Of a DNA stretch of 64,000 nt, positions 15,741 to 23,840 are shown in pieces. Origin of the DNA: Ardenticatenales bacterium (GTDB taxonomy: Bacteria; Chloroflexota; Anaerolineae; Epilineales; Epilineaceae); contig JADYYS010000026.1 in NCBI GenBank assembly GCA_020853525.1, positions 62,001-126,000 of the forward strand. The letters are read 5' to 3'. Each line of letters starts with the position of its first letter. Within the stretch, counting starts at the first letter, position 1. The notes beneath the pieces were generated by a model. It searched no databases and was not told where the DNA came from. It saw only the letters and a program-made list of their open reading frames with translations. A program made the position numbers and the translations under genes.

Positions 15741-15919
15741 CGTTCGATCCCCTTTCCCGCGGCCATGGCGCCACGGGTTGCCCCTTCGCCCGTTAGAACG
15801 CGCCGCACCGCAGCCGGATACGGCCGGAAATGAGTGCCCGCCAAGCGTTCGCCGTGGTCGCCGTGAGGACGATGCGTCGCGGACGACGACCGGTCCCCGA
15901 AGGCGTCGGGGCAAAGAGA

Positions 15920-15950
15920 GACGCCGCCGGGCAACATGCTCGGCGGCGTC
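15920..15950 (-). terminator. Terminator of small peptide gene 3
   Basis: Perfect 10-bp stem GACGCCGCCG (15920-15929) / CGGCGGCGTC (15941-15950) with an 11-nt loop. On the minus strand it is followed by TCTCTTTG, a pyrimidine/U-rich tail, placing it as the end of the transcript from 16159. Confidence 0.65.
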
Positions 15951-16081
15951 CATTCTCGGGTCCGGCGTCCGACCGCAATGGGCGCGGTCGACAGCGGAAG
16001 CTCAAACTCGATCCGAATTCGGTTGGAATCGCCTCGCGGCGATGGGGCGGCCGCCGGTGCGGCCGACTCGGAGCGAGCGGC

Positions 16082-16159
16082 CTACTGCTGCGAGAGGCCG
16101 AGGCCATCACAGGCCGCCAACAGCACCATCACGGTCAAGATCACGAGTCCAGTTGCCAT
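16082..16159 (-). CDS. 25-residue hydrophobic peptide, paralogue 3
   Basis: ATG with GGAGG 6 nt upstream (16166-16170), 25 codons, TAG stop. Hydrophobic core GLVILTVMVLLAAC followed by DGLGLSQQ. It matches paralogue 1 at 15 of 25 residues; many of the codon differences are silent or conservative, which points to selection on the protein. The Trp of the AWCE motif is Ala here and Glu is Asp, but the Cys is kept. GTATCC (minus strand, 16228-16233) lies 69 bp upstream, and a hairpin terminator follows at 15920-15950. Function unknown; a small membrane peptide or type I toxin-like product is the working idea. Confidence 0.6.
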   Translation of the reverse strand: MATGLVILTVMVLLAACDGLGLSQQ

Positions 16160-16304
16160 CACGGTCCTCCAATGCGTCGGTCAGAATCAACCCAATGTGC
16201 GTGATAGGACGCAGGACGACCCACTGCGGATACGCGGTACACCTGACGCGCCGCTGACCGCCGCCTGACGCATCCCGTTCGCGTCCCTTTGACCGACGCA
16301 GACG

Positions 16305-16832
16305 TCAGGCCATGACCCCCACGAGCAGCGCCGCCGCCGCCCCGATCGCCCCGCCCGCGGCGACGTCCGTCGCGAAGTGCACCCCGAGCCGCATCCGGGC
16401 GTACGCCACCGCCGCGACGACCGCCGCGAGCACCCACCACGGCGGCACGAACGGCACGCCGGCCGGCGCGGCCAGGCGGGCGAGCGCGACGGCGGTGTAG
16501 ACGACCTGTGCGGTGTGGCTGCTCGGGAACGACGAGTCCGGCGGCCGCCCGCCCACCCTGGACACGCCGCCGACGACCTCGTACGGCCGCCGCCGCCGCG
16601 TCGCCGCCTTGAGGACGAACGCCACCGCCCGCACCGCCACCGCGCCCGCGAGCGCCCACAGGACGGGCGGCGCGAAGTCGACGGCCCACGCTGCGGCGCA
16701 CCACAGCGCAACGTGCGCCGGGAACAGGCCGAGGTGACTCACGAGGCGGACGACGGGCTCGAGCGCCGCGGGCAGCGGGTGGTTGCGGAGCGTGTGGGCG
16801 ATGCGGTGGTCGAGGGCGACGAGGGGGTTCAT
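16305..16832 (-). CDS. PAP2-family membrane phosphatase
   Basis: 175 residues from the ATG at 16832 (MNPLVALDHRIAHTL); the frame extends upstream over arginine-rich, non-membrane sequence that is not credible. The three PAP2 phosphatase motifs are present: KAATRRRRP (KX6RP), PSSHTA and ARMRLGVHFATD (SRX5HX3D with Ala for Ser). Five to six membrane helices. Enzymes of this type dephosphorylate lipid phosphates such as undecaprenyl-pyrophosphate or phosphatidate; the specificity is not readable. Divergent from the YfhO-like gene, starting 142 bp away. Confidence 0.88.
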   Translation of the reverse strand: MNPLVALDHRIAHTLRNHPLPAALEPVVRLVSHLGLFPAHVALWCAAAWAVDFAPPVLWALAGAVAVRAVAFVLKAATRRRRPYEVVGGVSRVGGRPPDSSFPSSHTAQVVYTAVALARLAAPAGVPFVPPWWVLAAVVAAVAYARMRLGVHFATDVAAGGAIGAAAALLVGVMA

Positions 16833-16961
16833 GGGTACCGGTGCCTTCGGGGTGGTCGACCGCGACGCGTTCGCGGGGATCCGCGGCTGCAGTCGCCGCC
16901 TGGGGTGCCTTGCGGGCCGCCGCGCGCCGGCAAAAGGCAGGCGCCAAGTCGTCGGCAATGG

Positions 16962-16967
16962 TACCCT
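16962..16967 (+). promoter_or_regulatory. Possible -10 box, leaderless arrangement (YfhO-like gene)
   Basis: TACCCT ends 7 nt before the ATG at 16975, the same spacing as at tsaE, the M28 peptidase and the DinG-like gene. Weak alone; supported by the recurring pattern. Confidence 0.4.
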
Positions 16968-16974
16968 ACGCCGC

Positions 16975-19611
16975 ATGTCCCCCCGCCTCGCCCGCCTGCG
17001 CCCGCTCGCCCCGCCCGCCGCGTGCCTCGCCCTGGCCATCGTGCTGCTCTGGCCGGCGCTCACGCCCAAACTTGCAGATCGCCTCTACATCGGCGGCTCG
17101 GGCGAGGACTTCCTGCGGCAGGTCTTCCCGTGGCGCGCGTTCGTGGCGGGCACGTGGGCCGGCGGCAAGGTGCCGCTGTGGAACCCGCACCAGTACGCCG
17201 GCACGCCGGCGTTGGCCGATCCGCAGCTGGCCGTGCTCTATCCGTGGCGGCTGCTGCAGATCCCGTTCGCCGTCGGCGGCCGCACGCTGCCGCTGTGGAC
17301 GGTCACGGTCGAGGCCGTGGCGCACCTGGCGCTCGGCGCGTTCTTCACGGGCGCCCTCGCCCGCCGCCTCGGCGCCTCGCGCCCCGCCGCCGCCCTCGCG
17401 GCCGCCACGTTCGGTGCCGGCGGCTACCTGACGGGCTATCCGATCGTCCAGCTGGCGGTGCTCGACACGGCGGTGTGGCTGCCCGGGACGCTGACAGCGC
17501 TCGTCGCGGCGACAACAGGGGCGGCGACGACGGGGGCGACGACGACGACGGGGGCGGCGCGGCGGCGGTGGGCGGCGATGGCGGCGGTCGCGACGGCGCT
17601 GGCCGTGTTCGCGGGACACGCGCAGACGGCCGGGTTCGTCGTGGCGGCGGGGATGCTCTGGCTCCTCGCCGCGTGCGCGCGCCTTGTGCGCCCTGACGGA
17701 CCTGCGCCGGCGGCGGCGGATGGGGCTGCAGCGTCGTCGGCACGAATCACCGTGATTTCGGCACAGATCACAGGGAAATCGGCGCCGATCGCTGTGGATC
17801 GCGCGCCGATCGCGTCCCAACTTGGCGCGACCGCGGCGACGGGCGCGATCTGGCTGGCGCTCGCCGCCACGCTGTCGGCCGTCCAGTGGGGCCCGACGCT
17901 CGCGTTCGCCCGCCAGGCCTCGCGCACGCTCAGCGCGGGCGAGGTGCTGGCCGGTCTGCCGGTCCGCGACATCGTCCAACTCTTCGCACCACACGTCGTC
18001 AGCCAGTGGTCGCCGCTCTACGTCGGCATCGTGCCGCTCGTGCTCGCGCTCTGGGGCGCGCTGCGCGCCCGGACCGGCCGCTTCTGGCTCGCGCTGGCCG
18101 CCGGCGCGTGGCTGTTCGCCCTCGGCGGCAACGGCCCGTTGTTCCCGGTGCTCCTGAAGGTCGTCCCCGCGTTCGCGACGTTCCGCCACCAGGAGCGTGC
18201 GGCCGTCCTCGTCGCCGTCGGCCTGGCCGTCGCCGCCGCGCTGTCGCTGGACGCTGCCGTCGCGCGCCGGCGTGAGGTCGGGCGCGTGTTCGCGGGTGTG
18301 TGGGCCGTCGCGACGGCCGGCGCCCTGATCGCCCAGCTGGGGTTCGCTCAACTCGATTGGGCCGACGCCCTGACGTTCACCGCCCTCATCGCAGTCGCCG
18401 CATCAATCGTCTGCCTCGCCCCGCGCCGCTTCGACGCGCGCGTCGCGACGCTCGCCCTCGTCGCGATCACGGTCTTCGACCTCGCCAGCACGAACCGCGG
18501 CCGCGCGCTCGGCCACGCCGACGCGGCGGCGCTCGACGCCGCGGCCGACCCGCGCGCGGCGGCGCTGCTGCCGCATGCGCGCGAGGGGCGCGTGAGCACG
18601 GAAGGGCGGCTGTCGGCCGGGCCGAACGCGGCCAGCGTGCTCGGGCTGTACGACGTGACGGGGGACAGCCCGCTGCACTTCAAGGCCGTCGAGGACCTCG
18701 TCACGACGGCGCCGGAGATCGTGTGGTGGAAGATATTGGGGGTGCGGTATGCGGTGACGGAGCCGCGGAAGGGGGCGGAGGGGCTGTTGAAGCCGTTGGC
18801 GGATGCTGACAACAGCGAGAGGGCGGGTCTGAGACCCGCCCCTACACGATCGAACCGGGGCGACACGGCCGCGACAGCCAACGTGAACGGGAACCACGAC
18901 GTCGAACCGGGCAGCCGGGCGAACGACACAGGCGGCGTAGGGGCGGGTCTGAGACCCGCCCCCACACGGGCGAACTCGGGCGAAACGACGGGACCGTCCA
19001 CCGCCGGGCAAGCGTTCGAGGTGCAGTTGCTGGGCGCGCCGGCTTGGTTCGTCCCGCGACTAGAGGTGGTTGAGGGTCCGTGGACGCCCGAGCCGGACTT
19101 CAATCCATACCGAGTCGGAATCGTTGCCAGCCTGCCCGGTGAACCGCGCGATGGTCTGGCCGTGCGGCGCACGCCAAACGCCCCGCCCATGGACCTTGCG
19201 GCGCTCGCCGACGGCATAGCAAACACGACGCGACTCGTCGCATTGGAGCCGGGCCGGATCGCCGTCGACCTGCTCAGCGACCGGCCGGGATGGCTTGCCC
19301 TCTCGACGGCCGCCGACCCTGCAGGCGGCTGGGTAGCGCGGGTGACGACTTGGTCAATTTCGGGCGATGGCACCGTCGCGCCATCATCCGCGACGACGAT
19401 GCCCCCCGTGTTCATCCTCGACCGCGCAATCCTCGGCGTGAACATCCCCACCGCCGGCCTCTCGCGCATCGAATGGACCTACCGCCCCCGCTCCGTTACC
19501 CTTGGCGCCTGGCTCACGCTGCTGGGCCTCGTCGGTCTCGTCGCACTGCTGGGAGAAGAACGATGGCAGCGATGGCGGGAGCGCCCGCGGGTGCGTCGGA
19601 CATCGCGGTAA
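16975..19611 (+). CDS. YfhO-like polytopic membrane protein (probable glycosyltransferase-related)
   Basis: 878 residues. It begins with a signal-anchor helix, then the YfhO-family region LRQVFPWRAFVAGTWAGGKVPLWNPHQYAG and ALADPQLAVLYP, followed by about ten membrane helices to roughly residue 520 and a large outside domain ending in a last helix (LGAWLTLLGLVGLVALLGE). YfhO proteins are linked to sugar modification of lipoteichoic acid or other envelope glycans; that role here is inference. Two in-frame palindromic repeats (18821-18841 and 18940-18962) each encode AGLRPAPTR in the outside part, apparently tolerated insertions. A Thr/Ala-rich stretch near 17510-17560 and a degenerate repeat at 17746-17815 are also low complexity. 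Overlaps nadK by 49 bp. Confidence 0.75.
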   Translation: MSPRLARLRPLAPPAACLALAIVLLWPALTPKLADRLYIGGSGEDFLRQVFPWRAFVAGTWAGGKVPLWNPHQYAGTPALADPQLAVLYPWRLLQIPFAVGGRTLPLWTVTVEAVAHLALGAFFTGALARRLGASRPAAALAAATFGAGGYLTGYPIVQLAVLDTAVWLPGTLTALVAATTGAATTGATTTTGAARRRWAAMAAVATALAVFAGHAQTAGFVVAAGMLWLLAACARLVRPDGPAPAAADGAAASSARITVISAQITGKSAPIAVDRAPIASQLGATAATGAIWLALAATLSAVQWGPTLAFARQASRTLSAGEVLAGLPVRDIVQLFAPHVVSQWSPLYVGIVPLVLALWGALRARTGRFWLALAAGAWLFALGGNGPLFPVLLKVVPAFATFRHQERAAVLVAVGLAVAAALSLDAAVARRREVGRVFAGVWAVATAGALIAQLGFAQLDWADALTFTALIAVAASIVCLAPRRFDARVATLALVAITVFDLASTNRGRALGHADAAALDAAADPRAAALLPHAREGRVSTEGRLSAGPNAASVLGLYDVTGDSPLHFKAVEDLVTTAPEIVWWKILGVRYAVTEPRKGAEGLLKPLADADNSERAGLRPAPTRSNRGDTAATANVNGNHDVEPGSRANDTGGVGAGLRPAPTRANSGETTGPSTAGQAFEVQLLGAPAWFVPRLEVVEGPWTPEPDFNPYRVGIVASLPGEPRDGLAVRRTPNAPPMDLAALADGIANTTRLVALEPGRIAVDLLSDRPGWLALSTAADPAGGWVARVTTWSISGDGTVAPSSATTMPPVFILDRAILGVNIPTAGLSRIEWTYRPRSVTLGAWLTLLGLVGLVALLGEERWQRWRERPRVRRTSR
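18821..18841. repeat. Palindromic repeat inside coding sequence, copy 1
   Basis: Perfect 10-bp arms GGGCGGGTCT and AGACCCGCCC around one G. With its flank (CCCTACACGATCGAACCGGG) it forms a unit of about 50 bp repeated at 18940, translated in frame as AGLRPAPTRSNRGD. Confidence 0.9.
18940..18962. repeat. Palindromic repeat inside coding sequence, copy 2
   Basis: Arms GGGGCGGGTCT and AGACCCGCCCC around one G, followed by CCACACGGGCGAACTCGGGC, the same flank as copy 1 with several changes. Translated as GAGLRPAPTRANSGE. Copies are 119 bp apart. Confidence 0.9.
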
Positions 19612-20498
19612 CGACGATGGGGGTCGGCTGGCCGGGTCCGGGGCGGCGGGCCGGTGTCTTCTACCACCCGCGCGTCGCCGAGTCGCGGGCGCTGGCCGAC
19701 CGGTTGGCCGAGGCGCTGACGGCCGCGGGCGCCGAACCGCTCGTGGCGGATGCGTGGCAGGACATCGAAGCGCTCGATGGCTGTGTCATGTCCAGCGACT
19801 GGCTGATCGTGCTCGGCGGGGACGGGACGATGCTGCGCGTGGCGCGGCTGGCGGCGGCGGCCGATGTGCCGCTGATCGGCGTGAACTACGGGCGGCTCGG
19901 GTTCCTGACCGAGATCGAGCCGGCGCATGCCATCGCCATCCTGCCGCGGCTGCTGGCGGGCGATGTCGCGATCGAGGAGCGCGTGCTCCTGCGCTGCACG
20001 GGAATGATCGGCGGCCAGCCGATCGGCCCGCTGGATGCCGTCAACGACGTCTTCGTCGGCCGCGGCCGCGTCTCGCGCCCGGTGCGCCTCGACACCGCGA
20101 TCGACGGCGCGCCCTACCTGCGCTATTTCGCTGACGGCTTGATCGTGGCCACGCCCACCGGCTCGACGGCCTACAGCCTCTCGGCCGGCGGCCCGGTCGT
20201 CGACCCGACGATGGCGGCCATCGTCGTGACGCCCGTCGTGCCGCACCCGGTGCCGATCAAGACGCTCGTCCTGGCGCCCGAGCGCGTCGTGGACATCGTC
20301 GTCCGCACGGACTACGACGCGATCCTGTCCATCGACGGCGGCCCGGCCCACGACCTGGCCGACGGCGACCACGTCCGCGTCGGCCTGAGCCCGCACCGCG
20401 CCCGCTTCATGCGTCTCGGCGCGGCCGGCGACTTCTACTCCGGCCTCGTCGAACGGCTCCACCGCGGCAAGTCCATCCGGCCGCGCGAGGCCCAGTGA
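19563..20498 (+). CDS. nadK: NAD kinase
   Basis: 311 residues. Phosphorylates NAD to NADP with ATP or polyphosphate, in the cytoplasm. Motifs: LGGDGTMLRVARLAA near 85-99 (GGDGT active-site loop), GVNYGRLGFLTEIEP, AVNDVFVGRGR (usually NE, here ND), FADGLIVATPTGSTAYSLSAGGPVVDP and IDGGPAHDL. The ATG at 19563 has GGGAGAAG 4 nt upstream and lies inside the 3' end of the preceding gene; an ATG at 19617 would shorten it by 18 residues. The following B-box protein starts 10 bp after the stop, suggesting co-transcription. Confidence 0.93.
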   Translation: MAAMAGAPAGASDIAVTTMGVGWPGPGRRAGVFYHPRVAESRALADRLAEALTAAGAEPLVADAWQDIEALDGCVMSSDWLIVLGGDGTMLRVARLAAAADVPLIGVNYGRLGFLTEIEPAHAIAILPRLLAGDVAIEERVLLRCTGMIGGQPIGPLDAVNDVFVGRGRVSRPVRLDTAIDGAPYLRYFADGLIVATPTGSTAYSLSAGGPVVDPTMAAIVVTPVVPHPVPIKTLVLAPERVVDIVVRTDYDAILSIDGGPAHDLADGDHVRVGLSPHRARFMRLGAAGDFYSGLVERLHRGKSIRPREAQ

Positions 20499-20508
20499 GG
20501 CCGGCGCG

Positions 20509-21126
20509 ATGACCGAGCGTACGACGGATCCCGCAGACGTGTCGACATCGGCATCGGATGCCCGCGAACCGCAGCAGCACGCGGCGACACCGGCTGCCCC
20601 GTCCGTGGGCGGCGCCGAGCCGCCCGTGCTGCACTGCACCTGGCACCCCGACCGCGAGACCGTGCTGCGCTGCGCCCGCTGCGACCGGCCGATGTGCACC
20701 GACTGCGCGCGCAGACACCCGGTGGGGCTGCGGTGCAAGGAGTGCATCAAGGAGACGCGCTCGCCGCTCTACAAGGTGGAGCCGCGCGGCTACGTGCTGA
20801 GCGCCGTCGCCGGCGCGGCGGCGGGCGTTGCGGCGGCGACGGTGGCGCAGATGGCGTTTGCGCTGATCGGCGGCTTCTTCCAGTTGTTCCTGGCGTTCAT
20901 CCTCGGCAGCAGCCTCGGCACCGGGATCGGCGACGTGGTGGGCCGCGCGGCGGGGCGCAAGCGCGGGCGCGGGCTGATGGTGGTGGCGGGCGGGGCGGTC
21001 ATCGTCGGCACCGCGATCGTGGCCGTCGTCACGTGGCAGTTCGCCGGGCTGTCGCGCGTGCCGCTGCTCGGCCTCATCGTCTACACCGTGCTGGCGACGA
21101 GCGCGGCGGCGGCGCGGTTGCGGTGA
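20509..21126 (+). CDS. B-box zinc-finger membrane protein of unknown function
   Basis: 205 residues. A disordered N-terminus (1-40) is followed by a Cys/His cluster CTWHPDRETVLRCARC, CTDCARRHP and CKEC near 44-80, the pattern of bacterial B-box-type zinc fingers that often precede rhomboid or other membrane domains. From residue 95 there are four hydrophobic helices rich in Ala/Gly with GSSLGTGIGDVVGRAAGRKRGRG between them. There is no rhomboid catalytic Ser/His motif. It sits between nadK and the flavoprotein, 10-14 bp from each, so it is probably in their operon. Role unknown. Confidence 0.75.
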   Translation: MTERTTDPADVSTSASDAREPQQHAATPAAPSVGGAEPPVLHCTWHPDRETVLRCARCDRPMCTDCARRHPVGLRCKECIKETRSPLYKVEPRGYVLSAVAGAAAGVAAATVAQMAFALIGGFFQLFLAFILGSSLGTGIGDVVGRAAGRKRGRGLMVVAGGAVIVGTAIVAVVTWQFAGLSRVPLLGLIVYTVLATSAAAARLR

Positions 21127-21139
21127 GGGGGGCCTGCTG

Positions 21140-22846
21140 ATGGTCCGCATCACCGACCTCCGACTCCCCCTCGCGCACCCCACGGACGCCCTCCGCGCCG
21201 CCATCGCCGCTCGTCTCGGCGTGCCGGAAACGGACGTGGTGTCCGTGAAGGTCTTCAAGCGCAGCGTCGATGCGCGCAAGCCGCGCGCGCTGCTCTTCGT
21301 CTATACCGTCGACTGCGCGGTGCAGGGCGAGGCGGCGGTGCTGAGGCGGCTCGCCGCCGATCGGCGCGTCGGGCCATCGCCGGACACGGACTATCGCTTC
21401 GTCGCCCGCGCGCCGGAGGACTACTACGCGTCGGCGACGGCGTCGGCGTTGCCGTCGCTCGACGCCCCGCTGCGCCCGGTGATCGTCGGCTTCGGCCCGT
21501 GCGGCATCTTCTGCGCGCTCGTCCTGGCGCAGATGGGGCTGCGGCCGATCGTCCTCGAGCGCGGCAAGAAGGTGCGCGAGCGGACGCAGGACACGTGGGG
21601 CCTGTGGCGGCGCGGGGTGCTGGACCCGGAGTCCAACGTGCAGTTCGGCGAGGGCGGGGCGGGCACGTTCTCGGACGGCAAGCTCTGGAGCCAGATCAGC
21701 GACCCGCGCCACCTGACGCGCAAGGTCCTTACCGAGTTCGTGAAGGCCGGCGCGCCCGAGGAGATCCTCTTCGTTCAGAAGCCGCACATCGGCACGTTCC
21801 GGCTCGTGAAGGTCGTCGAGAACATGCGCGCCGAGATCGATCGGCTGGGCGGCGAGATCCGCTTCGAGCAGCGCGTGACGGATGTGCGGATCGAGGACGG
21901 TCGGATGCGTGGCGTCGTCGTCGCGAGCGGCGACGAGATTCGCGCCGATCACGTCGTGCTCGCGCTCGGCCATAGCGCGCGGGACACGTTCGCCGTGCTG
22001 CACGGCCGCGGCGTCCACATGGAAGCCAAGCCGTTCGCCGTGGGCTACCGGATCGAGCACCCGCAGTCCGTCATCGACCGTGCCCGGTTCGGACCGAACG
22101 CCGGCAACCCGCTCCTCGGGCCGGCGGATTACCGGCTGGTCCACCACGCGTCCAACGGCCGCGCCGTCTACAGCTTCTGCATGTGCCCCGGCGGCACCGT
22201 CGTCGCGGCCACGTCCGAGGCCGGCTGCGTCGTCACGAACGGCATGAGCCAGTACGCGCGCAAGGAGCGCAACGCGAACGCCGGCATCGTCGTCGGTATC
22301 GCGCCGGAGGACTACGCGGCCGATCCGAACGCGCCCGGCCCGGTCAGCCCGCTGGATGGCATCGCCCTTCAGCGACGCTACGAGGCACGCGCCTTCGAGC
22401 TGGGCGGCGGCGACTACGCCGCGCCCGGCCAGCTCGTCGGCGACTTCCTGGCCGGCCGGCCATCGAGGGCGTTCGGCGACGTCCTGCCGTCCTACACGCC
22501 CGGCGTGCGGCCCGCGGACTTCGACGAGCGCGACGCGCGTGGCAACGCCAGCCTGCCGGACTACGCGATCGCCGCGATCCGCGAAGCGCTGCCGGCGTTC
22601 GAGCGGCAGATCGCTCGCTTCGCGATGCACGACGCCGTGCTGACGGGCGTCGAAACGCGCACCTCGTCGCCGCTGCGGATGCCGCGCGGGTTGGACTACC
22701 AGAGCGTGAACGTGCGGGGTCTGTATCCGGCGGGCGAAGGGGCGGGGTACGCGGGGGGGATCATGAGCGCGGGGGTGGATGGGATCGAGGTGGCGGAGGC
22801 GGTGGGGCGGGGGATGCTGGGGGCGTCGCCTGGCGCGACGGGCTGA
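21140..22846 (+). CDS. FAD-dependent dehydrogenase of the COG2509 type
   Basis: 568 residues. An N-terminal ferredoxin-like domain (1-110; LRLPLAHPTDALRAAIAARL, VFKRSVDARKPRALLFVYTVD) precedes a two-dinucleotide-binding-domain flavoprotein: VIVGFGPCGIFCALVLAQMG (FAD loop, with GPCG for the common GAGP/GPAG), VLERGKKVRERT, VQFGEGGAGTFSDGKL, FCMCPGGTVVAATSEAG and the C-terminal GLYPAGEGAGYAGGIMSAGVDG that closes the FAD site. The architecture matches COG2509 proteins, widespread and uncharacterised oxidoreductases. GAGGGGGG lies 7 nt before the ATG. Probably the last gene of the nadK operon; a link with NADP supply is only suggestive. Confidence 0.82.
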   Translation: MVRITDLRLPLAHPTDALRAAIAARLGVPETDVVSVKVFKRSVDARKPRALLFVYTVDCAVQGEAAVLRRLAADRRVGPSPDTDYRFVARAPEDYYASATASALPSLDAPLRPVIVGFGPCGIFCALVLAQMGLRPIVLERGKKVRERTQDTWGLWRRGVLDPESNVQFGEGGAGTFSDGKLWSQISDPRHLTRKVLTEFVKAGAPEEILFVQKPHIGTFRLVKVVENMRAEIDRLGGEIRFEQRVTDVRIEDGRMRGVVVASGDEIRADHVVLALGHSARDTFAVLHGRGVHMEAKPFAVGYRIEHPQSVIDRARFGPNAGNPLLGPADYRLVHHASNGRAVYSFCMCPGGTVVAATSEAGCVVTNGMSQYARKERNANAGIVVGIAPEDYAADPNAPGPVSPLDGIALQRRYEARAFELGGGDYAAPGQLVGDFLAGRPSRAFGDVLPSYTPGVRPADFDERDARGNASLPDYAIAAIREALPAFERQIARFAMHDAVLTGVETRTSSPLRMPRGLDYQSVNVRGLYPAGEGAGYAGGIMSAGVDGIEVAEAVGRGMLGASPGATG

Positions 22847-22878
22847 GCAGACGTGTCGCCAGGTTGTCGCGGCTGCCC

Positions 22879-22907
22879 TTGGCGCCCCCAGGCCGGTCGC
22901 GTATGCT
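22879..22907 (+). promoter_or_regulatory. Promoter of the Uma2-family gene
   Basis: TTGGCG (22879-22884), 17-bp spacer, TATGCT (22902-22907), a good sigma-70 match, about 70 bp before the start at 22978. Confidence 0.6.
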
Positions 22908-22977
22908 TGCCCCGCAGGTCAGAGACGGCCAACCACGCGCCCCATCCGGCTCCCGCACGCTCCGAGGAGACCGCGTC

Positions 22978-23625
22978 ATGACGATCGCCAGCCCGACCCA
23001 GGCCACCAAGCCGCGTCCGCGCGCACGGCGGCGCGCCTGGAAGCTGCGCGTCGACCAGCATCGCCTGGCCGACCTCTTGCCGGCGCAGGGCGAGTGGACG
23101 GCGGACGACTATCTGTGGCTGACGCGGAGCACGAACCACCTCATCGAGTGGGCGGATGGCTGGATCGAGGAGCTGCCGATGCCGACTTCGACGCATCAAC
23201 GTGTTCTCTTGGGCCTGACCAAGATGCTGGACGCTTGGATGGTGCCGCAAGGCGGGATCGTCTTGTTCTCGCCGCTGCGGATGCGCGTCTCCGAACGGCG
23301 GTTTCGCGAACCGGACCTACTGGCACTACGCGACGCCACGGACGGTCGGTACGGAGATGACCATTGGATAGGTGCTGACCTCGTTCTCGAAATCATCAGC
23401 CCAGGCAACGCCGAGCACGACCTCGTCACCAAGCGCGCCGAATACGCCGAGGCGCGCATCCCGGAGTACTGGATCGTCGATCCGGATGCCGAGATCGTGA
23501 TCGTGCTGACGCTGGACGGCGTGGCGTACCGCGAGCACGGGCGGTTCGGGCGCGGGGAGACGGCGACGTCGCCGCTTCTCGCCGGCTTCACCGTGGCCAT
23601 CGAGGACATCTTCGCCGCACCCTGA
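22978..23625 (+). CDS. Uma2-family (DUF820) putative PD-(D/E)XK nuclease
   Basis: 215 residues, GAGGAGA 7 nt before the ATG. The family fold is visible: LIEWADGWIEELPMPTSTHQ, FREPDLLALR (the PD of the PD-(D/E)XK core), LVLEIISPGN (E-x-S), DLVTKRAEYAEARIPEYWIVDP and a closing GLLAGFTV-like strand. Uma2 proteins are numerous in cyanobacteria and Chloroflexota; their biological role is unsettled and nuclease activity is inferred from the fold. A 47-residue basic N-terminal segment (KPRPRARRRAWKLR) is extra. It has its own promoter and no clear partner gene. Confidence 0.85.
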   Translation: MTIASPTQATKPRPRARRRAWKLRVDQHRLADLLPAQGEWTADDYLWLTRSTNHLIEWADGWIEELPMPTSTHQRVLLGLTKMLDAWMVPQGGIVLFSPLRMRVSERRFREPDLLALRDATDGRYGDDHWIGADLVLEIISPGNAEHDLVTKRAEYAEARIPEYWIVDPDAEIVIVLTLDGVAYREHGRFGRGETATSPLLAGFTVAIEDIFAAP

Positions 23626-23698
23626 CCGCCTGGGCACGACGTGGGGTCGTCCGCGACTCTCCCGTCTCCCGCCGCCGACCCTCAGCCTTAGCCCATCC

Positions 23699-23727
23699 TT
23701 TACCTGCCGCACCGCCTCCGCTACGAT
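23699..23727 (+). promoter_or_regulatory. Probable recN promoter
   Basis: TTTACC (23699-23704), 17-bp spacer, TACGAT (23722-23727); predicted leader of about 105 nt. No LexA-type operator was recognised in the 215-bp intergenic region. Confidence 0.45.
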
Positions 23728-23840
23728 CGTGCCGCACGGATGTTCACATCACCGCCGCGCCGCCCGACTCATCCCACCGCCCGGCCCATCACTCTGCGTC
23801 ACCGCGATCGATCCCGTCCCTCCCCGGACCCGTAAGCCCC

